Positions 16,518 to 24,552 of a stretch of 24,552 nucleotides of DNA are shown piece after piece. Origin of the DNA: CAZPDM01 sp964585305 (GTDB lineage Bacteria > Planctomycetota > Uabimicrobiia > Uabimicrobiales > JABWCH01). Location of the stretch: the NCBI GenBank assembly GCA_964585305.1, contig CAZPDM010000067.1, positions 1-24,552 of the forward strand, written 5' to 3'. The position numbers and the translations under genes were made by a program. A model generated the notes under the pieces. The model saw only the letters and a list, made by a program, of their open reading frames with translations. It was not told the origin of the DNA and made no database searches. Each line of letters begins with the position of its first letter. Within the stretch, counting starts at the first letter, position 1.

Positions 16518-17444
16518 TTACCAAATATCTTCTGAAGTATTTGGAATTTCGACCTCTATTTCATTTGAAGTAGGTGTTTCTGGGATAAAATATTCATCAA
16601 TTTTATCTAATAATTCTTGGGCTTGCTTTTTTGCCATAGAATTGCTTAATGTAAATTCTTTATTTTGGGAAGGTGTAGCGTTAATAACCTCTGTTAATAA
16701 CTGTTGAAACATTTTGCGATTTTGAACACTGCAACAATATGTTTTGGCGCAAAGAACTTTTGGTAATAAAAATTCTCCTTGTGTCATTTCTATAATTTTG
16801 TCAAAATGATATTTTCCTTTTTCTGGATCTCCGCCAAGTGCTTTTGTTCCACTACCATAATAAACACCAAAAAATAAATGTGGAAGACCATTTTGATATT
16901 CTGGAATAAGTTTTAGAGTATGTTCCATCATTACACGAATATATGGAAATTGTGCTAATGCTGCAGCATCATCACGTTTTGTGTTGATCCATAATCCCCA
17001 GCTCATTGCTAACCAAAATAAATCAGGGGCTTCATCTTTTTCAATCTGTTGGAGTTTATGAATAAGTTTTTGCTCAGATTTCCCAATAATTTTATTGATG
17101 TCCCATTCGTATTCTTCTAAGAAAATGCGAGTCATATATTCTTTTGCTTGGGCGTAATGCAGACTTGCAGAATAAATATCTTGGCTTTCTACAAAAGAAA
17201 GAGCATAAGATACATGAAGTTGTGCTGCTTTTCGTAATAGAGCAATGCTATCTTTATCATTATAGAGTAGTGTATCTAAAGTGATAATAAAAGTTGGAAG
17301 TCCACGATCCATAAGACGTGCATTTTCACTTTCTTGAAGTACAGTCTGAAAATTTTCTAAGGAATCATCTAAAAAACCAGATATGCTACACCCAGATAAA
17401 ACTAAATATGGAATTGTTATTAAAATGATTAAAAAAAATTTCAT
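16518..17444 (-). CDS. TatT-family (TRAP-associated) lipoprotein
   Basis: The signal peptide ends in lipobox LSGC (Cys19), giving a membrane-anchored lipoprotein. The rest is all-helical. It contains LFFGVYYGSGTKALGGDPEKGKYHFDKI and FLLPKVLCAKTYC-type segments, characteristic of the TatT family (Treponema TP0956), a TPR-fold trimer that associates with a TRAP-transporter binding protein (TatP). Here no TatP or TRAP permease gene is adjacent, so a direct transport role is uncertain. AAAGG lies 8 bases before the ATG. The gene is divergent from the TPR protein gene, with only 36 bases between the start codons, so its promoter must overlap the neighbour's coding region or be very compact. Confidence 0.85.
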   Translation of the reverse strand: MKFFLIILITIPYLVLSGCSISGFLDDSLENFQTVLQESENARLMDRGLPTFIITLDTLLYNDKDSIALLRKAAQLHVSYALSFVESQDIYSASLHYAQAKEYMTRIFLEEYEWDINKIIGKSEQKLIHKLQQIEKDEAPDLFWLAMSWGLWINTKRDDAAALAQFPYIRVMMEHTLKLIPEYQNGLPHLFFGVYYGSGTKALGGDPEKGKYHFDKIIEMTQGEFLLPKVLCAKTYCCSVQNRKMFQQLLTEVINATPSQNKEFTLSNSMAKKQAQELLDKIDEYFIPETPTSNEIEVEIPNTSEDIW

Positions 17445-17480
17445 TGTTTATACCTTTAAATTTAAAAAGGATAATGAGAT

Positions 17481-19903
17481 ATGATTGAACATCAAGAAAA
17501 AATAATATTTTTATTAAGTTGTTTGATAAGTATATCTATTTTTTGTAACTTTTTTGGAGATAAACCATTTACTACTGCTAACTATTCTAATGAATCATCA
17601 GAAAATGTTAATTTAACAGGAGTTATGGAAAATTCTATGATTTTTGTAAAAGAATATGAGCAGTATTCCCCTAAGAATTCAAGACAACCTTTTCGTCCTA
17701 TTAGTGAAAAGAAAAAAATGCTTCCAGAAATATTCCCTTTGCCGGTTTGGAAAAGTGAAATTTCTATTTTTATGCCAACATTTCCAAGACCAAATATCAT
17801 TTATTGGCAAAGATTTTCCCAAGATAATATGCCTGGTTTATCTAGTGATATGATTCGTACTACAAGTTCTATACTAGAAATTTTGAGAAAAGAACCAGAA
17901 GTTAAGTTAAGCACTTTATCAATAGATTTAAAATCCCAAGTTCGTATAAATGACTCTATAGTATTTAAAAATGGTTTAGAATATCAAGGTAAAATTCTTC
18001 ACGAAACAGAAAAAGAAATTATTATCACAACTAAAAATCAGAATTTATCTGCTTCAAAAGAAAACATTATTAAACTTGTTCGCCGTCAAAATTTACTTGA
18101 AGTTTTACAAAATTACTGGCAAAAAGTCAACAATGATCCTAAAAGTTTAATCGATCTTTTAGTTGCTAGTCAAGAGTTAGAAGTAGAAGATTTTACTGCA
18201 AATTATTTTCCTAAATTATTAGAACGTTTTCCAGATGTTGCTGATGTATATTTAGCATTTGGTCAGTATTTGGAAAAAAAAATTCAAATCGAGCAAGCAT
18301 ATCAGATTTATCTTTTAGGACAACAGAAATGTGCTAATATTGATTCTTTAAAAATTGCAGAATGCAATATTTTAACCAAGATAGGGTTAGATGAAAAAGC
18401 TATCGGAATGTTACTTACTATTTCTAAGCCACAATCTTGGTTTTATGCTATGAAGATTGCAGCCAAAAATAATAACTGGAAAAAAATTGCAGAGATACTT
18501 GGTTACTTCAAAACTCAATATGATGTAAGTACTCAAGATCAAATTTTTTATTGGCAAGCTCAATATGCTTTATATCAGGGAAATTTAGAAGAGTGCGATC
18601 AACTTTGTCAAAAAATTCGTACACCAACAGCAGAGGTCTATAATCTGCAAGCAGTATCATTATTTTTACAGAAAAAAACAACTCAAGCTGTTTCTTTTTT
18701 GGAAAAAGCTATATCTTTAGGTGAAAGTTGGGCTTTATATAATTTAGCGTTAGTATATTATGCAAGTGGAGCAAAAGAGCAGGCTATTGAAATATTGGAA
18801 AAAATTGTTTTAGATCAGCCAGCAGTTGTCGCGGCTCCTGCTATTCCTAAAACAGTATTAGGTTATTGGCTATACCAGAAAAATCCACAAGATAAAATTT
18901 TTGAGTCATGGATAAAGGCAGGGATGGCTGCGGATTCTAAAGAAATATGGACATTATATTTAGCCGCAGAATGTGCAGAATCTTCTCAATCTATGTTATA
19001 TTATCAAAAAATATTGGAACTGAATTTCGATTTTAGTTTACCGTTTCTTAAATTAGCTTCTCTTGCTTTACAAAATAATCAGATTACTGATTCCAAAAAT
19101 TATTTAGAGCAGGCAAAAAACCGTTTATGGCAACCGAATCAAAACGCTGATTTGGAAGCTGGTTTAGCTCAAAGTTATTTGTTGCAAAAGGAAATAGTGA
19201 TTGCTCGAAAACATTTAGAATTAGCATTTCAAATTATGCCAAATCATGTTCATTCTTTAAAATTACGGGCTTGGATATATAACCAAGAAAATCTTTTGAC
19301 AGAATCAATCAATGATTTTGAAACTATTCTTTTAGAATCTCCTAAGGATGAATATAGCCAAAAAAATAAAGCATTGATTATGCAAAATAAAAATTTAGTA
19401 AGCTGGGAAGATGCTTTTAGTCGTGTGGATGGTCCTGTAAGAAGACGTTGGCAAGAAATAGCTCAGGATGGAATAGAGATTTCTTTGCGTAATCAAAAAG
19501 TTCAGTTTTCAGGGATGAATCTTAAAGGGAATGTTCCTTCTTTATTAGGGCGAAGTGTAGAACCTCAAAGCCTTTTTTTATTTCAAAGCGATGTAGAAAG
19601 TAAAGATTCAAATAGAGCTTTTCTTGGTATTTGGTATGGGCAATGGGAAAATGAAGCTATTTACTTTGGCAAAACAAATGACGGGAAAATAGGCTATACA
19701 TATAGTCGTTCAGGCCGTTTAGAGAATTGGAATGCGATTAGTATACCAGGATTGGAATTTTGGCCCAAAAATCTATCCGTAGTATTAGGAATTCGTCCGG
19801 AAGGTAATCAATTTATTTTATTTTTAGGGCAACAACCGATTGCTCAAGTTGCCTCTCGGAATATTGGCAAAGCAAAGGCTCAAGTTGGAATGTTTGCTTT
19901 CGC
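17481..19903 (+). CDS. TPR-repeat membrane-anchored protein, 3' end lost in assembly gap
   Basis: At least 807 residues are visible. An N-terminal hydrophobic segment (about 8-26) is a signal anchor or uncleaved signal. After a low-complexity stretch, residues about 145-205 form a small beta domain (INDSIVFKNGLEYQGKILHE...IIKLVRRQ) of a kind seen next to TPR proteins in planctomycetes. Many TPR-like helical pairs follow (about 225-620), for example WALYNLALVYYASGAKEQAI. The last part (about 660 onward) is beta-rich (FLGIWYGQWENEAIYFGKT, LSVVLGIRPEGNQFILFLG) and looks like a concanavalin/LamG-like sandwich. The true end is unknown because a 100-N gap starts at 19904, and any reading frame across it is unreliable. 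The product probably works at the envelope; partners are unknown. Confidence 0.85.
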
Positions 19904-20003
19904 NNNNNNNNNNNNNNNNNNNNNNNNNNNNNNNNNNNNNNNNNNNNNNNNNNNNNNNNNNNNNNNNNNNNNNNNNNNNNNNNNNNNNNNNNNNNNNNNN
20001 NNN
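19904..20003. other. Assembly gap (100 N)
   Basis: Exactly 100 N, the conventional placeholder for a scaffold join of unknown length. Real sequence of any size may be missing, including the end of the TPR gene. The order of the flanks depends on the scaffolding being right. Confidence 0.98.
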
Positions 20004-20065
20004 AAAATTTCCTTATTTTGTAAATAATTTTCTTGCTCTCTTTGAGAAATAGGCTTTAAAGATAC

Positions 20066-20093
20066 TTGACTTTAGAAGTAAATTTGTTATTAT
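20066..20093 (+). promoter_or_regulatory. Candidate sigma70 promoter of the CoA-binding/PP2C/RimK/GT4 gene run
   Basis: TTGACT (20066-20071) and TATTAT (20088-20093) are separated by 16 bases, the same spacing as the consensus tRNA promoter. Transcription would start near 20100, leaving a leader of about 50 bases with GGAG 9 bases before the ATG at 20153. Confidence 0.55.
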
Positions 20094-20152
20094 TTAAATA
20101 GGAAAATAGTTGAAACTCGAAGGTTTTTGTTCTAAAAACGGAGATAAAAACT

Positions 20153-20572
20153 ATGGATGATAATTTTGTGGAAAAAGAAATAATTAAATTATTAAAAGAA
20201 TCAAAAACGATTGCAATTGTAGGATTATCTGCAGAATCCGAAAAGGATAGTTATCATGTGGCAGAATTTTTACAGCAGCATGGATATAAAATTATACCTG
20301 TAAATCCTAAATATTCAGAAATTTTAGGAGAAAAGTCCTATACTTCTTTAGCAGAAATTCCTGATTCTATTGATATTGTTGATGTTTTTAGACGTTCTGA
20401 TTTCATTTTACCAATTGCGAAAGAAACGTTGCAATTAAAAAGTAAACCAAAAGCCTTTTGGATGCAATTAGGAATTACTCATGCAGAGGCGAAAGAAATT
20501 CTTGAAAAGAATGAAATTAAAGTGATTCAAGATGAATGTATTAAGATTGTTTATGCAAAATTGTTATCTTAA
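20153..20572 (+). CDS. CoA-binding domain protein (YccU-like)
   Basis: A single CoA_binding_2 Rossmann-fold domain of 139 residues. Features are IAIVGLSAESEKDSYHVA (nucleotide-binding loop, about 21-38), the strand IIPVNPKYSEILGEKSYTSL, IDIVDVFRRSD, AFWMQLGI and the C-terminal DECIKI. The domain resembles the N-terminal part of succinyl-CoA synthetase alpha and is widespread as a stand-alone protein. It binds CoA or a nucleotide, but its physiological role is unknown. GGAG lies 9 bases before the ATG. It is first in a same-strand run, with 20 bases to the PP2C gene, and a plausible promoter lies upstream. Confidence 0.93.
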   Translation: MDDNFVEKEIIKLLKESKTIAIVGLSAESEKDSYHVAEFLQQHGYKIIPVNPKYSEILGEKSYTSLAEIPDSIDIVDVFRRSDFILPIAKETLQLKSKPKAFWMQLGITHAEAKEILEKNEIKVIQDECIKIVYAKLLS

Positions 20573-20592
20573 AAGATATTTTAAGGTATTTT

Positions 20593-22437
20593 ATGAAACC
20601 GTCTAAAAATAAAAAAAATTTAGATCAATCTAAGTCTAAAAAGACAGTAAAAAAAAATAATTTAAAATCTGCAAAACCATCTGAAAATCAAATAGCAGAG
20701 AAACAAAAGTCTGCAACTCATAAGCAAGAAAAAAAAGAACAAAAAAAGCAAAGTTTGCAACAAGATAAACCTTCTATTTTAGAATTGTCTTCCAATCCAG
20801 ATATTCCTACTCGTAAAATTACAAAAATCTCTGATGAATCTACAATTCAACAAGAATCAAATAGTATTTTTCCAATATCTCTTCCAAATTCTTCTTTTTC
20901 ATCTTCATCACAGCCACCAAGACTAAGTTTAGTTGATACTTTATTGAAGATGAATATATCTGAACTTCCTCTCCCTACCCAAATGAAACGGACTTCTTCA
21001 TCATCAGAAATCCCTACTAGAAAAATTCTAAAACAGAATGAAATATTAAATATTATAAAAAAGTGCCTTGAGTTTGTTCAAAATGTTGATAGAGCTTTTT
21101 CTCAAAAGAAAAAGAACATTTATTTTATTTTAGAAAAGTTTCTTGTTTTTATTGAAGATGAAATTGATAGAAATAAAATTTTTTTCTATCAACAATCTTC
21201 CGCACAATCAATTTTAAAAAATTTTTTTAGTAGTATTCGTAAAACCATTAAGGATGATGAAAAAAAGTTAGAAACATTTTGTGGTAGAATCGTTGGTGTT
21301 TTGCTAACTATTTTAATTGATCCTGGATTTAGTAATAATGATATGCCAGAAGATATATTTTTTAAGATTTATCCTTCAAGAGTAATTCTTCTTAATTCTG
21401 ATGTCCCATATAGTTTAATACGTTTTTGTCAGATCTCTGCTAATTTTCAAGAATATAAAAATATCAGCATCCAAGAAACTACACGATATTTAACTGTTTT
21501 ACAAAATGAAGTTGAATTTCCTAAAAAAAGAGAAGAAAAATCTATCTCTTTAGCTATTGCTGGTTATAGTATTGGAAAATATTTATCGTATCCCAAAAAT
21601 GTATTTCACAATTCAGAGGCTTTCCAACGGCGAAATCAAGATCGAATTTTTTGGCACATCTCTCAAGATCATAGATTTTCATTGATTTTGGTTGCAGATG
21701 GAGTAACAAATTCTTTTTATGGTTCTGGGGATCGTGCAGCAGAAATTGTTGTTCAAGTTGCGCAATCTAAAGTGTTTGATATTGTTCCAAAAGATTTTGG
21801 TACAAAACAAGTGATGGAATTGATGCAAAATATTTTATATGAGGCTACAGATAAAATTGTTCAAACTGCTCTTGCAGAAAATTCTAAAATTTCACCACAA
21901 AATGTATCTTTTATTATGGCTGCTTCTGTAGCTTTAGTTTGCATTTTAGACAATCAGCTTATTGCAACTTCATTAGGAGATACTCGCGCATATATAATAC
22001 GTCCTGGAATAGCTGCTGAAATATTAACTTGCGATGCAACTCCACATGTTCTTTCCTTTTTATATCCTGAATATGAATTAGGATACGATGATGATAATAC
22101 GTTAGCAATGTGTGTAGGACATGCTAAATTTACTGACCAAGGCATAGAGCCAGAGCATGATCCTTGTCAATTTCGTTGTATGACTATTCAACCAAATGAT
22201 TACATTGTATTATGCAGCGATGGTGTCTATGCTGCTATTGAAAATAGAGAAATTTTTGCAAATAAAGAGATTGTATCATTTGAAGATGTTTTAGAAAATA
22301 TCTTTCAAAAAGGGAAGAATCAACTTGCTCGTCTAACTTTTTCAGTCTTATCCGAAGCTATGGAAGATGGAGATGATGATGCAAGTATTATTGTTGCTCA
22401 ATATGTAAAAGATGAAGGAGAAAGAGCTGGTGATTAA
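20593..22437 (+). CDS. PP2C-family Ser/Thr phosphatase with long N-terminal extension
   Basis: The C-terminal part (about 320-605) is a PP2C/PPM metal-dependent phosphatase. Motifs are RRNQDR (Asp350), VADGVTNSFYGSGD (Asp369), SLGDTRAYI (460-468), LCSDGVY (Asp543) and DGDDDASII (592-600), so the metal-binding aspartates are all present. The first ~150 residues are Lys/Ser/Gln-rich and disordered-looking, with two copies of an IPTRKI motif (71-76 and 140-145). Residues 150-310 form a helical domain I do not recognise. There is no signal peptide or membrane helix, so it is cytoplasmic, and it is a plausible partner phosphatase to the Ser/Thr kinases in this window. AAGG lies 6 bases before the ATG. 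The 3' end overlaps the start of the RimK-like gene by 8 bases, implying translational coupling. Confidence 0.9.
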   Translation: MKPSKNKKNLDQSKSKKTVKKNNLKSAKPSENQIAEKQKSATHKQEKKEQKKQSLQQDKPSILELSSNPDIPTRKITKISDESTIQQESNSIFPISLPNSSFSSSSQPPRLSLVDTLLKMNISELPLPTQMKRTSSSSEIPTRKILKQNEILNIIKKCLEFVQNVDRAFSQKKKNIYFILEKFLVFIEDEIDRNKIFFYQQSSAQSILKNFFSSIRKTIKDDEKKLETFCGRIVGVLLTILIDPGFSNNDMPEDIFFKIYPSRVILLNSDVPYSLIRFCQISANFQEYKNISIQETTRYLTVLQNEVEFPKKREEKSISLAIAGYSIGKYLSYPKNVFHNSEAFQRRNQDRIFWHISQDHRFSLILVADGVTNSFYGSGDRAAEIVVQVAQSKVFDIVPKDFGTKQVMELMQNILYEATDKIVQTALAENSKISPQNVSFIMAASVALVCILDNQLIATSLGDTRAYIIRPGIAAEILTCDATPHVLSFLYPEYELGYDDDNTLAMCVGHAKFTDQGIEPEHDPCQFRCMTIQPNDYIVLCSDGVYAAIENREIFANKEIVSFEDVLENIFQKGKNQLARLTFSVLSEAMEDGDDDASIIVAQYVKDEGERAGD

Positions 22438-23344
22438 AATTGCTTTGTTGAATTCTCTTCCTTCGGAAACCGTGACACCAATTCTGTATACAAAATTACA
22501 AAAATATTGCCAGCAATATGGAGCTACACTTGATATTCTAAAGAATAGTTACTTTGTTTGCCAATTTGATCAGAATGGTAGTCAAATTTGGTATCAAGGA
22601 AAAAAATTTAATATTTCCGAATATCAACTCGCATTTTTACGCTTTGCAATAAAAGCTCCCCATGCAGGAGATCATTATATTTCACGTGAATTTATTAGTT
22701 CTACAATTCCTGTTATTAATTCTCCAGATGCTATCATTCAAACCAGAGACAAACTACAAACTTTACAGAATTTATCACGGTTAGGATTACCAGTTACTCC
22801 AACATTTATTGTTCGAACCCGAGATCAAATTTCAGAAGTTTTAGAAAAAATTGGCCCTGGTCCATATATTATAAAAAATATTTTTGGATCAGGAGGGCAA
22901 GCTGTATTGCAGGCTTTTAATGCTGCTCAAGTATATGCAATGTTTGATTATATTTGGAATTTGAATCGAAATGAAATTTTGATGATTCAGCCATATCTAG
23001 GTTCAACGCCTGCAAGTGATGTTCGAGTATTGTATTTTAACAATGTTCTTTGGCGAGCAATTTTGCGCTCTTCACAATATGATTTTCGTACCAATGTACA
23101 TATTGGAGCAACAACAGAGCCAACAATATTAACAGCAGAAGAAAAAAAAATTTGCGATTGTGCTGTTCGTTCGAGTGGTTTGGTTTTAGCTGGCTTAGAT
23201 TTTTTGCGAACTTCTCAAGGTCCTATGATTTTAGAAATCAATGGATGCCCTGGTTTTACTGGAATCAGCGAAGCATATCAAAAATGTGGGATTGATATTG
23301 TGACAGAATTAGCCGAGAAGTTGGTACAATATTGCAATCGTTAA
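22430..23344 (+). CDS. RimK-like ATP-grasp ligase
   Basis: The order of motifs matches RimK-type amino acid ligases: PVINSPDAIIQTRDKLQT, LPVTPTF, YIIKNIFGSGGQ (ATP-binding Lys149 and glycine loop), DVRVLYF, YDFRTNVHIGA (216-226), AGLDFL and metal-binding LEINGCPGF (268-276). Such enzymes join an amino acid, often glutamate, to a carboxyl group of a protein, peptide or cofactor using ATP. The acceptor here is unknown. The start is GTG 22430 (304 residues, MIKIALLNSLP), with AAGGAG 9 bases upstream and an 8-base overlap with the PP2C gene. An ATG at 22412 would add six charged residues and lacks a site. It lies between phosphatase and glycosyltransferase genes; no ribosomal protein gene is nearby. 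Confidence 0.9.
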   Translation: MIKIALLNSLPSETVTPILYTKLQKYCQQYGATLDILKNSYFVCQFDQNGSQIWYQGKKFNISEYQLAFLRFAIKAPHAGDHYISREFISSTIPVINSPDAIIQTRDKLQTLQNLSRLGLPVTPTFIVRTRDQISEVLEKIGPGPYIIKNIFGSGGQAVLQAFNAAQVYAMFDYIWNLNRNEILMIQPYLGSTPASDVRVLYFNNVLWRAILRSSQYDFRTNVHIGATTEPTILTAEEKKICDCAVRSSGLVLAGLDFLRTSQGPMILEINGCPGFTGISEAYQKCGIDIVTELAEKLVQYCNR

Positions 23345-23366
23345 ATTCTATATTAGGCAAAATTTT

Positions 23367-24479
23367 ATGAAAATTTCCTTATTAACAAAAAGTTTAATTC
23401 CTGAATCTGGCGGTGCGGAAAGATATGCTTTGCAATTAACTTTAGGATTAGCACAATTAGGACATGAAATTCATATTTTTTGTCCCAAATTTAGTGGTAT
23501 TACATTGGAAAATGTTATCCATCATCCTATCCCTGCGATTACTCCAGATATTGCTAAATATGCTAAAAAAGAAATTCCAAATTCGATTATATATTCTTTA
23601 GTGCCCTGTTTTCCTATTGATGCTTATCGAGCAGGAGATGGTGTTCATATTCACTGGCAGCATTTGAAATATCCTAATCCAATTTTGAGATGCATATCTG
23701 CCTTCATATCAGGTAGGTTTTCTCAATTCCATCTTGAGAAGATGATTTATAGTTATTCTCAAAATTGCAAAGTTATTATTGCGAATTCCTTTTTAGTCAA
23801 ACAACACATTGAGCAGTATTATCCACTTTCTAAAAATCGTATTCATGTGGTTCATAATGGAGTGGACACTAATATATTCCATCCATTAGAAAAAAAATCT
23901 CGTCAAGAATGGCTTGCTAAACAAGGTATAAATTTTAATGGCCAAATTTGGTTATTTGCAGCCAACAATTGGGAGCGCAAAGGATTGAGAACTTTGCTAC
24001 TTGCCGCAAAACCATTTCTAGTTCAAAAAGAGTCTATTGTTATTGTGGCAGGACGTGGTAAAATTGCAAAATGGCAGGCTTGGTTAAAAAAAGAAAATAT
24101 TACACAAGGCGTTTTCTTTATAGGATCAAGTAATCTTATGCCATTTTGGTATGCTTATAGTGATATATTTATTTTACCAACATGGTATGATCCTTTTTCT
24201 AATGTTTGTTTAGAAGCAATGGCATCAGGAACTCCTGTTATTACAACTCTCGAAAATGGGGCATCTGAAATTATCCAAGCCAATTCATCGCATTCTAATC
24301 ATAATGGTTATATTTTGGAAAATTCTCAAGATAGCTGTATATTGCGAAAATTTTTGGAGCAAATGCAAAATCATGCTTTGCGTGATAAAATGGGACAAAA
24401 TGCATTGATAACGGCTAAAGAACTTACTATGGATAGGAATGTTCAAAAAACTTTTCAAATTTTGCAAGAAATTCATTAG
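23367..24479 (+). CDS. GT4 glycosyltransferase, WaaG/RfaG-like
   Basis: A two-domain GT-B glycosyltransferase of group 1 (370 residues). The acceptor-side N-terminus is LIPESGGAERYALQLTLGL (10-28). YRAGDGVHIHW (87-97) resembles the YRGGDGVH phrase of LPS-core glucosyltransferase WaaG. The donor domain has HNGVDTNIFHP (163-173), NNWERKGL with basic R204/K205 for nucleotide-sugar phosphates, and the EX7E-type motif, here DPFSNVCLE (275-283) followed by AMASGTPVITT. It probably transfers a hexose onto an LPS core or related envelope glycan at the inner face of the cytoplasmic membrane. The exact sugar cannot be told. It starts 22 bases after the RimK-like gene and is last in the run. Confidence 0.92.
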   Translation: MKISLLTKSLIPESGGAERYALQLTLGLAQLGHEIHIFCPKFSGITLENVIHHPIPAITPDIAKYAKKEIPNSIIYSLVPCFPIDAYRAGDGVHIHWQHLKYPNPILRCISAFISGRFSQFHLEKMIYSYSQNCKVIIANSFLVKQHIEQYYPLSKNRIHVVHNGVDTNIFHPLEKKSRQEWLAKQGINFNGQIWLFAANNWERKGLRTLLLAAKPFLVQKESIVIVAGRGKIAKWQAWLKKENITQGVFFIGSSNLMPFWYAYSDIFILPTWYDPFSNVCLEAMASGTPVITTLENGASEIIQANSSHSNHNGYILENSQDSCILRKFLEQMQNHALRDKMGQNALITAKELTMDRNVQKTFQILQEIH

Positions 24480-24497
24480 AAAGGTTGTTGATTATGG

Positions 24498-24552
24498 GTG
24501 CGAACTGTTGGCTATAAATCTAAACTAGGTAACTAGTGAGGATGAAAGGCTT
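24498..24552 (+). mobile_element. Possible 5' end of a group II intron, cut by the window edge
   Basis: GTGCG at 24498-24502 matches the GUGYG 5' boundary of group II introns. A hairpin ACTAG-GTAA-CTAGT (24524-24537) with a GNRA tetraloop follows, and the block is less A+T-rich than its surroundings with no continuing gene. It starts 18 bases after the GT4 stop. Only ~55 bases are visible, so neither the ribozyme core nor a reverse transcriptase can be checked. Another structured RNA is possible. Confidence 0.4.

Noticed and set aside
16474..16707. Plus-strand ORF overlapping the end of the TatT-like gene
   Set aside because: It has no Shine-Dalgarno sequence, and most of it is antisense to a well-supported lipoprotein gene.
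20004..20052. Short in-frame tails after the N gap as the C-terminus of the TPR protein
   Set aside because: The gap length is unknown, so the frame cannot be carried across; two frames give different endings and the minus strand is open too.

Overview
The window is a strongly A+T-rich stretch of bacterial chromosome, very probably from a metagenome or draft assembly, since it contains a run of exactly 100 N. It suggests a Gram-negative (diderm) bacterium of the Planctomycetota/PVC type. The clues are two large eukaryote-like Ser/Thr kinase proteins (one fused to TPR and WD40 repeats), a PP2C phosphatase, a zinc-ribbon/rhomboid fusion, a beta-barrel protein ending in Phe, several lipoproteins, and a WaaG-like LPS glycosyltransferase. 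The phylum is inferred from gene style only. The genetic code is standard. Several genes look best started at TTG or GTG codons with good Shine-Dalgarno sequences.

Layout. 1-3681 (minus strand): a membrane-spanning Ser/Thr kinase followed by one half of a probable heterodimeric ABC exporter. 3920-6694 (plus): a two-gene unit of an outer-membrane beta-barrel protein and a GspE/PilB-like protein that has lost its ATPase motifs. 6758-7798 (minus): branched-chain aminotransferase, with a terminator. 8053-9036 (plus): a PfkB-family sugar kinase. 9051-10442 (minus): a lipoprotein metallophosphatase and a small membrane protein. 10547-11809 (plus): a zinc-ribbon rhomboid protease. 11856-15530 (minus): a 1224-residue pseudokinase-TPR-WD40-WD40 protein. 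15759-16043 (minus): an FmdB-type zinc ribbon. 16286-16359 (plus): tRNA-Trp, with a clear promoter and terminator. 16518-17444 (minus): a TatT-family lipoprotein. 17481-19903 (plus): a TPR protein cut by the N gap. 20153-24479 (plus): a tight run of CoA-binding protein, PP2C phosphatase, RimK-like ATP-grasp ligase and GT4 glycosyltransferase. The last ~55 bases resemble the 5' end of a group II intron.

The main theme is signalling and envelope biology: an active kinase, a pseudokinase scaffold and a phosphatase, together with envelope parts. The most unusual items are the intact but apparently dead secretion-ATPase homologue paired with a beta-barrel protein, and the pseudokinase carrying two complete seven-bladed propellers. 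No CRISPR array, rRNA, integrase or transposase gene was seen.
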